Below are positions 1 to 9,966 of a stretch of DNA of 64,000 nt, in pieces. This DNA comes from Pseudo-nitzschia pungens (lineage: Eukaryota > Bacillariophyta > Bacillariophyceae > Bacillariales > Bacillariaceae), in the NCBI GenBank assembly GCA_037355855.1, contig CM074759.1, positions 8,370,001 through 8,434,000 of the forward strand, in the 5' to 3' direction. Made by a program: the position numbers and the translations under genes. The number at the start of each line of letters is the position of its first letter. Position 1 is the stretch's first letter. Below the pieces are notes generated by a model. It was not told the origin of the DNA. It was given only the letters and a program-made list of their open reading frames with translations, and did no database searches.

Positions 1-671
1 GTCGCTTCAGTGGTGATGTGGTTTACTTCTAGTAGTAGTAGTACTTGATGTGGTTTACTTCTAGTAGTAGTAGTAGTACTAGAAGGTGGGGAGGTAGTAC
101 TACGTGTTGCTGGTGGTGGTAGTACGGCAGGCAAACGATTAGAAGCATTTTGTAACTTACCGTACCGTAATTACTGAGAATGGCAACTCTTGCGTTCGTA
201 CCGGTAGCAGTTGTCCTACCGTACCGTACTACAGTATTTTGGACTGGATCGAAAAAAGAATGCGGTAAGGTTTACGTAGTAATTACCGTACGTACGCACT
301 AAGTAGAAAAAGAATGAATCGAATGAATCATTCAAACAATGAATCAATGTCGGGGCAATAATCATAACGATTCTCTCGACGAGCGTGCGAGCGAGACCAA
401 CCGTGATTAATAAAGTAATCAGAAAAAAGTATCATTATTTTTTTTTCCCTCCTCACGCAAAATGTGACCGTTTCTCTCAGTTTTGATTCGGACTGTGGAT
501 GCACACCGTCTTCCTTCTTTTCGTTGCGGTCCCGCGCTTCTCATAACAACAACAGCAGCAACAAAACCAAAGACCCACCTCGATGTCCGTGTATATTCCA
601 CAACGCAGCAATCACACAGAGTCAATGCGTGCATACATGAATTCCTGAACACAATCTTGCACATTCCAAGG
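1..671. other. Left-edge non-coding DNA with trinucleotide repeats
   Basis: No convincing gene is seen here. The first 120 bases hold short runs of TAG/TAC trinucleotides, including a near-duplicate of a phrase around GTGGTTTACTTCTAG at about 19 and 50. Copies of the genome-wide word GTAAGGTTTAC (265-275) and TACCGTACCGTA follow. An open frame runs from 483 into the MYB gene, but the ATG at 672 is a better start. Confidence 0.6.
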
Positions 672-2426
672 ATGAATCATCATCATCATTATCATCACCA
701 CCACCATCAAGACCGATCTGTCCCTGCGACGCTTCGCAGTCCTCTCGCACGGCTCAGTGAGAATCGGGAGGAAACCATTGCCCACTACAGTGCTTCGGGA
801 GGAAGAACGACGCGGGCCGTGTCTCGCAAGTTGCGACAGCTCTTCGACGAGAACGGCAGCGATGCCGAAGAAACCGAGAAAAGCAAATGCCCCCCCAAAA
901 TCAACGGCCCCTCTCTCAACGACTTGTTTGCAGCTTCGGACAACACCACCAACCATAGCGGTATCGGCAATCCCGATCGAATCACGGACAGGAACAGCAG
1001 CACCGGCCAAATCGCTTCGCATTCAAAAAAGAATGACGCGGCAATGACGAGCCAAACCGAGCTCGTTTGCTCGACCACGAGCAAGAAGAAGCCCAAATCG
1101 AAACCCACCAAACGCACCAGCATAGGCCGATGGGAAACCTGGGAACGATTCGAATTCCTGCGGGGTCTTCGAAAACACGGCCGGGGTCATTGGAAGAAGA
1201 TCGGGGAAGCGATTCCCACGAGGTAAGTGCGAACGAGGCGTCGTTGCTGCTGCTACTGCTACTGCTGCTGCTTCTTCTTGTTCTTGATTGATTGGGATCA
1301 AACCGCCTCGGAACTCATAATGGAATCGGATTCGGAGGCTTTTGTGTCGCATTCATTATCCCGGGTAGCGTATTTTGTTCCGCTTCTTTCAATCAACGAT
1401 CCGCTCACATTCGTTACGGACGTTGTGTCCTTCCGCGAACCATCGGAAACGATTTCAGAAGCACTGTCCAGGTCAAAACTCATGCACAGGTCATGCTGAA
1501 GAAGCAGGAACAAGGTGTCAATATCTTTGAGGATCTGGACAATCACGATCGTCTCGTTCGAGAGAAAGAAAACGGAGCGTCGGTATCAGCAGCAACGTCG
1601 GCAGCGATAGAGGTCGTAGTGAAAGCTTCTAATCCTAACAACAAAGTTGCAAAGCAACGATGCCGATCCTCTTTTCCCCTTCCAATCACGAAGTGCATAA
1701 AGAAACAGAATTCTTCTCGCCCATCTTCCTCCTCGATGCATCACCGTCAATACAGCCATGAACTAAACGAGCAACAACAAAAAGCAAGAAAAAAGTCAGT
1801 GATTTCGCACCGTCACCAGCATCGGCACTCTTTCCCGCTATCGAACAAAGCCGGGAAAGAGTTCCGCACAGAAATCTCGTTGCCACTAGATATATCTCCT
1901 CGGCCCTTTCCACCAATGACCACGACTACAGTGACCACCACAACATCCGTTGGAAATCCGAATCACCACCAACACCATCCATTCCACCACGGACACTACA
2001 ATGCCCACCAGCATCAACATCACTTTCTACCGTCATCCTTACCGGTATACACCATCCTTCGAGTCACTCGCCGCCGCGATGGGTGCATCTTCGACTGTCT
2101 TCTTTCCGTCCGAATTCCAGCAGCAACAACAGAAGCAACAAGAGGACATGCTCCGAGATCGGATCGCAGCAGTTGTGGCCGAGCAACAGCCCGCTGCTAA
2201 ATATCATTTTGACTTTTCTACGATTTCCAACAGAAAGGGTTCAACGAAGGATGTTGTCGTTAGTGACGGTAACCAGACCAAAACTGGTAACCTCAAGAAG
2301 AACGTTCCCGACAAAGAACTCGTTCTTGCTGAAGTTCAAGCCATCGAGGCTCTTCTCGGCATTCGTGGATCCGAGGAAGATACAATCTCGGTCAGCGGTT
2401 GTAGAAGATCGCGCTTTAGCATCTAA
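672..2426 (+). CDS. SHAQKYF-type single-repeat MYB transcription factor (three exons)
   Basis: Exons are inferred at 672-1222, 1459-2044 and 2121-2426, giving about 480 aa. The MYB repeat is split by intron 1 (236 bp, donor GTAAGT, acceptor TTTCAG). Exon 1 ends with helices 1 and 2, carrying the tryptophans of GRWETWERFEFL and GHWKKIGEAIPTR. Exon 2 supplies helix 3, STVQVKTHAQVML, a variant of the SHAQKYF signature of plant and stramenopile 1R-MYB factors. The protein should bind DNA in the nucleus; its targets cannot be told. Intron 2 (76 bp, GTATAC...TTCCAG) is inferred because its removal restores the frame exactly at a codon boundary and joins the H/Q-rich region to QQQQKQQEDM and a helical C-terminus. 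The start at 672 opens with a His run; an in-frame ATG at 483 is the alternative. The N-terminus is His/Ser-rich and the middle is T/H-rich. Confidence 0.85.
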
Positions 2427-3040
2427 TTATTTGCTTGCTCCAAAATAGCGCAAGGAGAGCAACAAATCCATCCAGCTCGCAAGGAAAGAACAAACATGAT
2501 AGGACTAAAGTACAACCTGAAAAGATACAGGCAAGCGTAACGAGCAGACTGCACAAACCATGCCTTCGAAACACTCGCAATCACGAAGACGAGCCTGTAC
2601 TCTTTCGATACATGTTCGTATCTATCGACAAGTTGAGTTGCATGAAAAGAACAGTCTCGGAGAAAAACATTGGTTGTAAACATGGGTTCGTCAGCTGATT
2701 ACTCCAAGTCATCAAACGCGCAATTGTGGCAATTGACTTCGCCTTCTTGATAATGCAGTGCTCAAGGGAACGCTTCATCCAAGAGACCTCACAGCCAGAT
2801 ACCGAATGACTCTGCAGAGAAAATACGTACGGCGGAAAGAATTGAGCGAGAAACTTCCTAGCTATAATATCTTTTACCACGAGTATTATCGTTATATATC
2901 GAATGAATGAGAGAGAATTTCGATCCGTGTACTTCATTTTGTATGTGCGTTCAGATGTGTACTTTTGTGTGATGATCGAACGATTTTCATCTTGCGACTA
3001 GTTCGTGTGATAAGATAAGATATGGTATTGTCTATGTTGA
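2427..3040. other. Intergenic, nothing recognised
   Basis: This lies between the 3' ends of the MYB gene and the convergent sulfite reductase gene. The small open frames in it have no coding character. It probably holds the two 3' untranslated regions. Confidence 0.5.
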
Positions 3041-5338
3041 TTAAGGAGAGGCGGGTTCGTAGGATTCGGAATATTTCTCAATGGCTTCGGCTCCGACGCG
3101 GTGGCAAAAGTCCCCAAATGCTTCAAATTCCTGTCGTTGTTCCTTGAACATGGCAAGAATAGGTTCCATGGTCTCCTCCAAATCGTCGTTCTTCATCTTG
3201 GCCTTGAACGGCCAGGCGGTTCGGGTCAACACGGGAGATCCTCCGAGCCAGACCTGGTAAGACTTGGGGCCGTCTCCGACGAATGCCAGCTCGGCCATGT
3301 AGGGGCGGGCACATCCGTTGGGGCATCCGGTCATGCGCATGAGAATTTCTTCGTCGTCCATTCCGAGCTTGGTCAGGAGGGATCGCATTTGTTCGATGTA
3401 GCTGGGCATGATGCGCTCGGCCTCGGTCTGGGCAAGACCGCAGAGGGGCAGTGCGGGGCAGGCCATGGACAGACGGGCGAGGGGGTCGACTTCCTCGAGG
3501 GGTTTGATTCCGTGCTCGGCGAGGATGGCCTCGAATCCGGCCTTGTCCTCGGGCTTGATGTCCTTGAAGATGATGGATTGGGTGGGACTCATGATCATGG
3601 GCAGGTTGTACTTGTCGACAATCGCTCGAATGCAGGACTTGAGTCGGAAGTCGCCTTCGTCCTTGACACGTCCGTTGTCAACGTGGAGGCCGTAAAAGAG
3701 ATTTTCCGTCTCCTTGTTCCCACCATCCCATCCAATCGTTGTACTTCCATTCTTGGATCTCTCTCCAGGGTTGGATCTTCTTGCCAAAGTAGGATTCGAC
3801 GAGGGTAGTGAAGTTTTCGATGCCCAGGGTGTGGACGAGGTACTTCATGCGGGCATTCGCTCGGACATCACGGTTTCCGTGGTCACGCTGGGCGGCAAGA
3901 ATGGCCTTCATGCATTCCATGATATCTTCCTTGGGGACGAATCCCATGTGATCGGCAGCTCGTGCAAAGGTAGTTTCTTTGTTGTGGGTGCGTCCCATGC
4001 CGCCACCTACCATCACGTTGAATCCCTCGAGTTCGCCCTTTTCGTTGGTGATCACAACACATCCAATATCGTTGGTGTAAATATCGAGAGAGTTGTCTCC
4101 GGGAACGGTGACACCAATCTTGAATTTGCGAGGAAGGTATCGGTCTCCGTAGAGAGGTTCCGTGGGATGGTCCAGGATGATTCCCCGTCCGCTGTCGTAG
4201 GTCATGGCCTCGTCGACCTTGTGCTTCTCGACCTCTTTTCCCCAGAGCTCGGCGGTGGCAACTTTTTCCCCATCCAGCCAAAGTTCGGTGAAGGCTGGAG
4301 TCATTGGTCGGAACAGATGAGCAAAAACCTTGGAATATTCGCGAGCATATTCGTAGTCTTTAGAAACGAAAGGAGCTGGTGTCGTCATGACATTACGGTT
4401 TACATCTCCGCAAGCTCCAACAGTGGAAGATCCAATATTCATAATGGAGGAGATAACGGTCTTGAGCGATCCCTTCATGATACCGTGGATTTGGAAGCAC
4501 TGGCGTGTGGTAGCTCTCAAATCTCCTTGTCCGTGGTTTGCGGAAAGATCGTCGACAAGACGGTACAGATCGGGAGGGAGTTCTCCCGCAGGTTGTTTGA
4601 GTCGGAGCATGAATTGGTAGTCCTTCACCTTCTTTTTCTCTCGGTTGGATTGTTGGTAGGATCCATGGTATTTCATGATTTGGTAGGCATCCTTGGAAAT
4701 TCCAATGCTTTCGGTTTGTAATTCCTATGGAAAATTGAAATGGACAATGCGTCGAACAATGAACGAAAAGTGAGAGAGCGCAAGATTTAAGAGGAAGAGT
4801 GGGCAAAATTCGTTACAGCAGAAAGGCTTCACCCAAAAAAAAAGGTAACTTTCACGATTTGGCATGTTGCGTAGACCGATAGATATTGATTCCAATCATG
4901 GTGCATTTTCGCGACGGATGAAATTTTCTTTCTCCAAACGGTCAAATAATTTTTGCACACAATTAGGCCCGAACATGATGATATCCAAAATCCTCCCGGT
5001 TCTCTCTTCGGTGCAATGATGACCTTCCTTTCTCCATCAGTGCATTTCATTCGGTGTGCCGAAATGCTCAACTTCGTTTCATACCGATTTTTAGCGACGC
5101 GAGAGTTTGTCTGTCTTACCTCCTTGAGTGGGTGCAAAAGATTCGAGGATTCCTGCTTCAAAATCTCAAGTTTGGAAATCTTCTTGACGGGAGCCTTAGG
5201 CTTCTCGAGAACCATGTTGAGGCGAGAAGTGCTTCCGTTGGAGACAGCCTTGCCGACTGCAGGTGCGGTGAAGGAAAAGGCTCCGGTAGGATCGGCGGCG
5301 AGGGCCAGAGTGGTGATGGCGAAAGATGCGACCTTCAT
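3041..5338 (-). CDS. Plastid assimilatory sulfite reductase (siroheme/4Fe-4S), with a +1 frame break
   Basis: It reduces sulfite to sulfide in cysteine biosynthesis, with siroheme and a 4Fe-4S cluster, most likely in the plastid with ferredoxin as donor. Exon 1 is 5120-5338 and exon 2 is 3041-4724, with a 395-bp GT-AG intron in phase 0; about 633 aa. Exon 1 encodes a hydrophobic presequence ending ADPTGAFSF, a diatom ASAFAP-like plastid motif. Exon 2 holds the two ferredoxin-like/siroheme repeats. The four cluster cysteines are present as ACPALPLC (about C495 and C501) and GCPNGC (about C540 and C544). The frame is broken once. After WWEQGDGK, one extra base (an A at about 3701 on the + strand) must be skipped to continue into LFYGLHVDNGR, which is contiguous in this family, so an intron cannot explain it. 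Read literally, the protein stops early and loses its cluster ligands. A sequencing error, a heterozygous null allele or a true pseudogene are all possible. Confidence 0.9.
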
Positions 5339-6861
5339 TGTTGTGATTCTGTTTATGACGTTTTGTGTATATTCAATAAATATTTATCTTCCAAAAGACT
5401 CCAACGTGTTAGTCCAAAATGTTGAAGGCGTCGGGAAAGATATTTTTGTTGTGTTGTAGGTTCTATGGAAGTCGAGCGACAACCGATGAGAGCAAGTCGA
5501 AGTTCTGTTGAAGGGTGGAGATCCTACTCCTTAAGTTCGATGATAAGGGTTTTATTCTGTAAAGAAGAAAACAAGAACAGTATGGGTTATGCTATCTCTG
5601 TCGTACTCGAAGAGATAACTTGGTTAATGCTGTAACGGTATGTTGCGTAATTGATGTGTTCATCTGAGTTGTGAATGAAGAAAAGAAAGACGTTGTTGTT
5701 TTGGATGGCAACTAAAAGCTACCGTACTTTGCGCGAGGTGAACGGAAAAAAAGGGGGTCGGATCTATTGGTGCGTGTTATGTGAAATTTCAAGCAGCAGC
5801 AGCAGGTCCCTTCTGCATTGATTTTTTGGTACCGGTATGTTTTCTTCTCCTGCCTGGTAGCCGATGAAACATGAAAACTGAAAAGGGGAGAATTTTAGAG
5901 CGAAAATTCATCGCTTTTCAAAAAATTTAGGTAAACTTTGTCTGTCGAACTAAGTGCGTAACTTACGGATTATGATGGCTCACGATTGAGTTTTCTTGAA
6001 ACTTGCAAGGACATCATTGGCTGCAGTCGGAGGTCGAAGAATAAAAAGAACATTTAAGTGCAATTCCATTGGCCAACTTCGTGTGGTCAATGCAAATTTA
6101 GGTCCATCCGTCGTTCATAATCGGTCGATTGAGTCGGATATAGAACATTGTTCTCTTCTTTGGAATTGACGCGCACATTTTTCTTGACTACCGGTAATTA
6201 ATTACCGGTATTATGGTTGTGTGAGTTCGTATTTTTCATTTTCTGACGTCATTACCATCTATCAACGGCCTACCTGGCTCGCAAAAAAGAGAAGATATCA
6301 TATCAGCGACCATGATTATGATACCTTCCATTTGTCAGAGGAGAAGATACGTGCGGGAGACGGGAAACGGGAACTGAAAAAGTTCTGAATTCCTCTAGCT
6401 CGTACGAGTTTAGTAAGCAAAGTGACCCGGTTTTTTGTGTCAGGTTATGAGCCAGAGCAACAGCAAACAGTCGACTGTTTCTGGTAACTGTAATCACTCC
6501 AAGACAACACCTTGGACACTAATTTATACCCGATGAGAGAAATGGCAAGGTCACGAGCTTTCGATAGGTACCCAACATGACTTGTATTGCGCGCCGAGCC
6601 TTTTCATACATCGGGCCACAAAATGAGGTCAAAAATTTGAAAAAAACTCCATTTCAACAACCACAGCAACAAGGACCTGTCACCCCCCCCCCTATCTCAA
6701 CAACCAGCACCAGCTTAATTCTGATACTACAGCGTCTCCATCTTTACTATTAGAGGAAGGAGCCCTGCAAGTTGCGGATTGATTGGAGCACTTGGTTCGG
6801 AGAATCGAAGCGTCCAAGCAGCAGCAAAATCGAGTTTTTTTTTTGGTTGAAAAACTCCCCC
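5339..6861. other. Intergenic region, no gene seen
   Basis: This 1.5 kb lies upstream of the sulfite reductase gene and contains no open frame with coding character. It holds a perfect 22-bp palindrome at 6189-6210 (listed separately), a C run near 6684 and, at about 6760-6800, a partial copy of the repeat that follows. It probably contains the sulfite reductase promoter and the left part of the transposon that carries the 7213 gene, but no terminal inverted repeat was found. Confidence 0.45.
6189..6210. repeat. 22-bp perfect palindrome
   Basis: TACCGGTAATTA followed by its mirror complement reads the same on both strands over 22 bp. It consists of two ACCGGT hexamers around an AATTAATT core. 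It is intergenic. It could be a binding site for a dimeric factor or just an instance of the ACCGGTA/TAATTACC words common in this DNA. Confidence 0.7.
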
Positions 6862-7170
6862 GGTCCAAATAACGGCGAAAATTAATAACTCTGTCCCCGG
6901 ACCACGGATTGCAACAGGACCACTTTGGATCGATCTATTATATCAAGATAGACAAGGCCTCCAATTTGCGGATCGATTGGAGGACTCGTTTTCGAGTAAC
7001 GAACTGTACACTGACCACACTCCCCCAAAGAATTACAAGCAAAAACAGGTCCAAATAACGGCGAAAATTAATATCTCTGTCCCCGGACCACTGATTCCAA
7101 CCGGACCGCTTCGAACAGCTCTATTACATCACGATAGACAAGGCCTCCAATTTGCGGATCGATTGGACTG
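6862..7170. repeat. Tandem 186-bp direct repeat upstream of the transposase
   Basis: The phrase GGTCCAAATAACGGCG starts at 6862 and again at 7048. Similarity continues for about 120 bp in each copy through CTCTGTCCCCGGACCAC and AGACAAGGCCTCCAATTTGC. A shorter, more diverged piece (GTTGCGGATTGATTGG) lies at about 6770. The array ends some 40 bp before the ATG of the transposase, so it is positioned like a subterminal or promoter repeat of that element. Confidence 0.8.
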
Positions 7171-7212
7171 ATACTTGTTGAGAAACAGAGTGTACACCAA
7201 CCAAGGGAAAAA

Positions 7213-9966
7213 ATGGAAGAAAACCTTAATGACACTGCTGTTCCCACTGCTCCAGGGGTTTCTACCACCACAGCGCCTGTTGGATCCTGTAAGAATGGAC
7301 ATGCACTACCAGCATGTAGGAGAACTGAAGCGGCGGCAAGGCTTCTGGCCAGTGGCCTTGTGTTAGAGTTTAACAAGAAGTTGACTACAGCAGACGCCAT
7401 GAGAGTTTATGGATTTACAGCAGAAGAGTGTGCCAATCGTGCTGTGAAAAGAAGAGTGATGAGACTCAGGGATAAGTATATGAAGGAGCAGACGCCCATC
7501 CCAAGGTCGATCGATGTATCCTGTAAAGCGCCATCGATCTCCCCTATGGCGTCGTGTAAAGGGAACAGCGCGAGTGGATTGAGTGGAAATGGTATGATTT
7601 GCCAAAACTGCAAAAGCCAAAACAACAGTTCAACCACGGCCTCCAGCAGCACTAATGGCAACAAGAGAGTAATCGACGTCGACGCCGACGCCGACAAGAA
7701 CACAGACGCGGGTGAGAACCCAGTGGATCCCCCAACTACTATGAAGAAGCCAAGGAGGAGCCATTCCCAATTGATGTATGATATGACAATGAAACAGAAG
7801 AAGAAGGACAAAGAAGAAGAGTCTTATCTTGCAGCAGAAAAGATATACAAAGAGCAGCCGCGATCGAACAAGCGCATCTCCCTCCGCGAGGCGTGTGATA
7901 TGGTGAACAGAATGAATGGAACTGATATTAAGATGAACACTTTGAAAAGGCGCTTGACCCAGCAAAGGAAAGGTGTTTCAATTGGATCCCGGGGGAGACC
8001 ATCCACTTTGCCAACAGAAGTGGAAGAGGCGCTGGTTACAGCAATGGAGACCTCCTTTCTACTCTGTTCAGCTGGAATGAAAGAGAAGCCCAACAGGAAG
8101 AAGGCTGTGGAGGATTTGCAAGCCTGTCTTTCAAGGGGACCTTGCTCTTTAAAACATTTTGGTAGTCTTTACAGACGTCTGCAACCCCGGTTTGCTGAAA
8201 GCATTGAAGTTAATAAGAGTAACTCTCGCCTGGAGGAGAGGAGAGCAATGTGGACTACATATAACATGATTAATGAGTGGTTTAGCAGCTTGAAATTGCT
8301 GTTAATTGAAAAGGGTTTCGCTCGGCTACCTTCGGAGACGGAGAAGTTGAATGGTCACGAGGGGGAACTTGTATTTAATGACGGTCAGTTGCACCGTATT
8401 CTGAATGTTGACGAGACTGGACTAACCCTTGACGGGACAGGCAGTTGCGCCGGGGGACGTCCAGTAACGGAATATAGTCCACGCAGTTCGACTCTGCCGA
8501 AGGGAGCATCGAAGGCTTACAAAAGCAGCTCTCGCTGTACGATGATAGGAGGAAGCACCGCCGCTGGAGATCCTATTCCTGTACACTTTCAACTGAAGAG
8601 CAATGCAACGGAAGAGAGCAAACGGATCTCCCGTAGTTTTGCCGATGAACTAGCTCGCGCAGGCACATGCAAAGGAAAATGGGGCTTCGGAGAAGTCACT
8701 GAACGGCCACACACAGCTAACTGCAACGCCAATGCAGGAATGGACGGCAAGGAGTTTTGTAAGTACGTTCTTACAAGCCTTCTTCCGTTGTACCGAGATG
8801 TAAAGCCAGCAAACGGAAAATGGGTCTTGCTAATCGTGGATTCTGGTCCTGGACGTCTCGATAAAGCGCTCTTGCAGCAACTGAGTGTAGAGGGTGTGCT
8901 ACTATTGCCAGGAGTACCGAACACAACTCACGTCACTCAAGTTACAGACTGTAGCTACGGTCCATTCAAGTCCGTATTCCGCAATAACAGGACGAAGCTT
9001 CATGCAATGCGCTCTTTAGAGCACTCGTCGCTGCGCACAAGTGATTATCCAATATTGGTGTTCGGAACGGATACGAGATTAGAGTCTGCGTTTGACGCCG
9101 GCTTTGCTCAAGCGACATCGATATCTTTCTGGAAAAAGGTTGGAATTAGTCCCTTCACACGAAACTGTCTCAGAGATCGTAACATCGTTCACGAGCTGAT
9201 GATTTTGCCAAACGGAAATATTGACGAAGCAAAGGATCCAGCGACGGTGGAGCTATTGGAGCTCGAACGTCGAAACACTGCGGCGGTCGAAACGCTGATC
9301 GAGTTTGGATTCGACGGAGACGTGTTTCGTAAGCAAGCCCCGCGGAAACAGCAGCGAGTTACGAGATCGGAAGCAACTACGGCGCGCGCGATCCAAGATG
9401 CGATTGCTAAGGCAAATACTGCAGGGAAGAAGTACATCGTTCTTGGTGGTAGGCCGTACAACTGTCACGATCAACACATTGCAGACGAAAGAGCGCGTCG
9501 CGAAAAAGCAATCGAAGAAATGAAATCCGCAAAGGCAAAAGCGGAGGTATATGCGAAGAAGGAAACGGACTGCAAAGCGCTAATTCAGTCATGCAGCGGC
9601 GATTTTACAAAGCTGCTGGTGACCGATATGAGAAAAATTTACGAGTGGAAGCTCGGGAAGAAATCTACAGGTCTGAAAAAAGAGGATGTACTGACTGCAA
9701 TAGTAGCAGTGAAAGATGATCCCCCAGTTGGTGAAGTTCCTTGCTGGACTGAAGGGGATGATGCTGTACTGAAGAAATTAGAGCAAGAGGATATTACAAT
9801 TAAGGAGACAGAGGTGGGAAAGAAGATAGCAGAAAATCTTGGAAAGTTTGTAGACCAAGCGAAAACTATCACGAACGAGGTAATGGAGATTGCCAAAGCA
9901 CACCTGTCCACAGAGCAAATCGAAACGCTACAGGATATAATACAGAAGTATCCTTGTGAGGAGTAG
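7213..9966 (+). CDS. Pogo-like DDE_1-superfamily transposase
   Basis: A 917-aa single-exon ORF that would cut and paste a Tc1/mariner-pogo-type DNA transposon. A helix-turn-helix region at about residues 215-275 ends in GRPSTLPTEVEEALV, as in pogo/CENP-B-type DNA-binding domains. The DDE core has D400 in LNVDETGLTLDG, D543 in LLIVDSGPGRLD and D579 in TQVTDCSYGPFK, so the catalytic spacing after the second Asp is 35 residues (DD35D). The second motif is DSGPGR where relatives usually have a D-N-x-P-x-H form, and the third is TDCSYGPFK where QPLD is common. The C-terminus (about 690-917) is Lys/Glu-rich and helical. A CxxC-type pair lies at MICQNCKS near 130. The ORF is intact, so it could be active or domesticated. 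No terminal inverted repeats were found, so the element's ends are unknown. Confidence 0.8.
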   Translation: MEENLNDTAVPTAPGVSTTTAPVGSCKNGHALPACRRTEAAARLLASGLVLEFNKKLTTADAMRVYGFTAEECANRAVKRRVMRLRDKYMKEQTPIPRSIDVSCKAPSISPMASCKGNSASGLSGNGMICQNCKSQNNSSTTASSSTNGNKRVIDVDADADKNTDAGENPVDPPTTMKKPRRSHSQLMYDMTMKQKKKDKEEESYLAAEKIYKEQPRSNKRISLREACDMVNRMNGTDIKMNTLKRRLTQQRKGVSIGSRGRPSTLPTEVEEALVTAMETSFLLCSAGMKEKPNRKKAVEDLQACLSRGPCSLKHFGSLYRRLQPRFAESIEVNKSNSRLEERRAMWTTYNMINEWFSSLKLLLIEKGFARLPSETEKLNGHEGELVFNDGQLHRILNVDETGLTLDGTGSCAGGRPVTEYSPRSSTLPKGASKAYKSSSRCTMIGGSTAAGDPIPVHFQLKSNATEESKRISRSFADELARAGTCKGKWGFGEVTERPHTANCNANAGMDGKEFCKYVLTSLLPLYRDVKPANGKWVLLIVDSGPGRLDKALLQQLSVEGVLLLPGVPNTTHVTQVTDCSYGPFKSVFRNNRTKLHAMRSLEHSSLRTSDYPILVFGTDTRLESAFDAGFAQATSISFWKKVGISPFTRNCLRDRNIVHELMILPNGNIDEAKDPATVELLELERRNTAAVETLIEFGFDGDVFRKQAPRKQQRVTRSEATTARAIQDAIAKANTAGKKYIVLGGRPYNCHDQHIADERARREKAIEEMKSAKAKAEVYAKKETDCKALIQSCSGDFTKLLVTDMRKIYEWKLGKKSTGLKKEDVLTAIVAVKDDPPVGEVPCWTEGDDAVLKKLEQEDITIKETEVGKKIAENLGKFVDQAKTITNEVMEIAKAHLSTEQIETLQDIIQKYPCEE

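Noticed and set aside
1950..2200. Frameshift in the MYB gene
   Set aside because: A 76-bp GT-AG intron with the right length and phase explains the change of frame.
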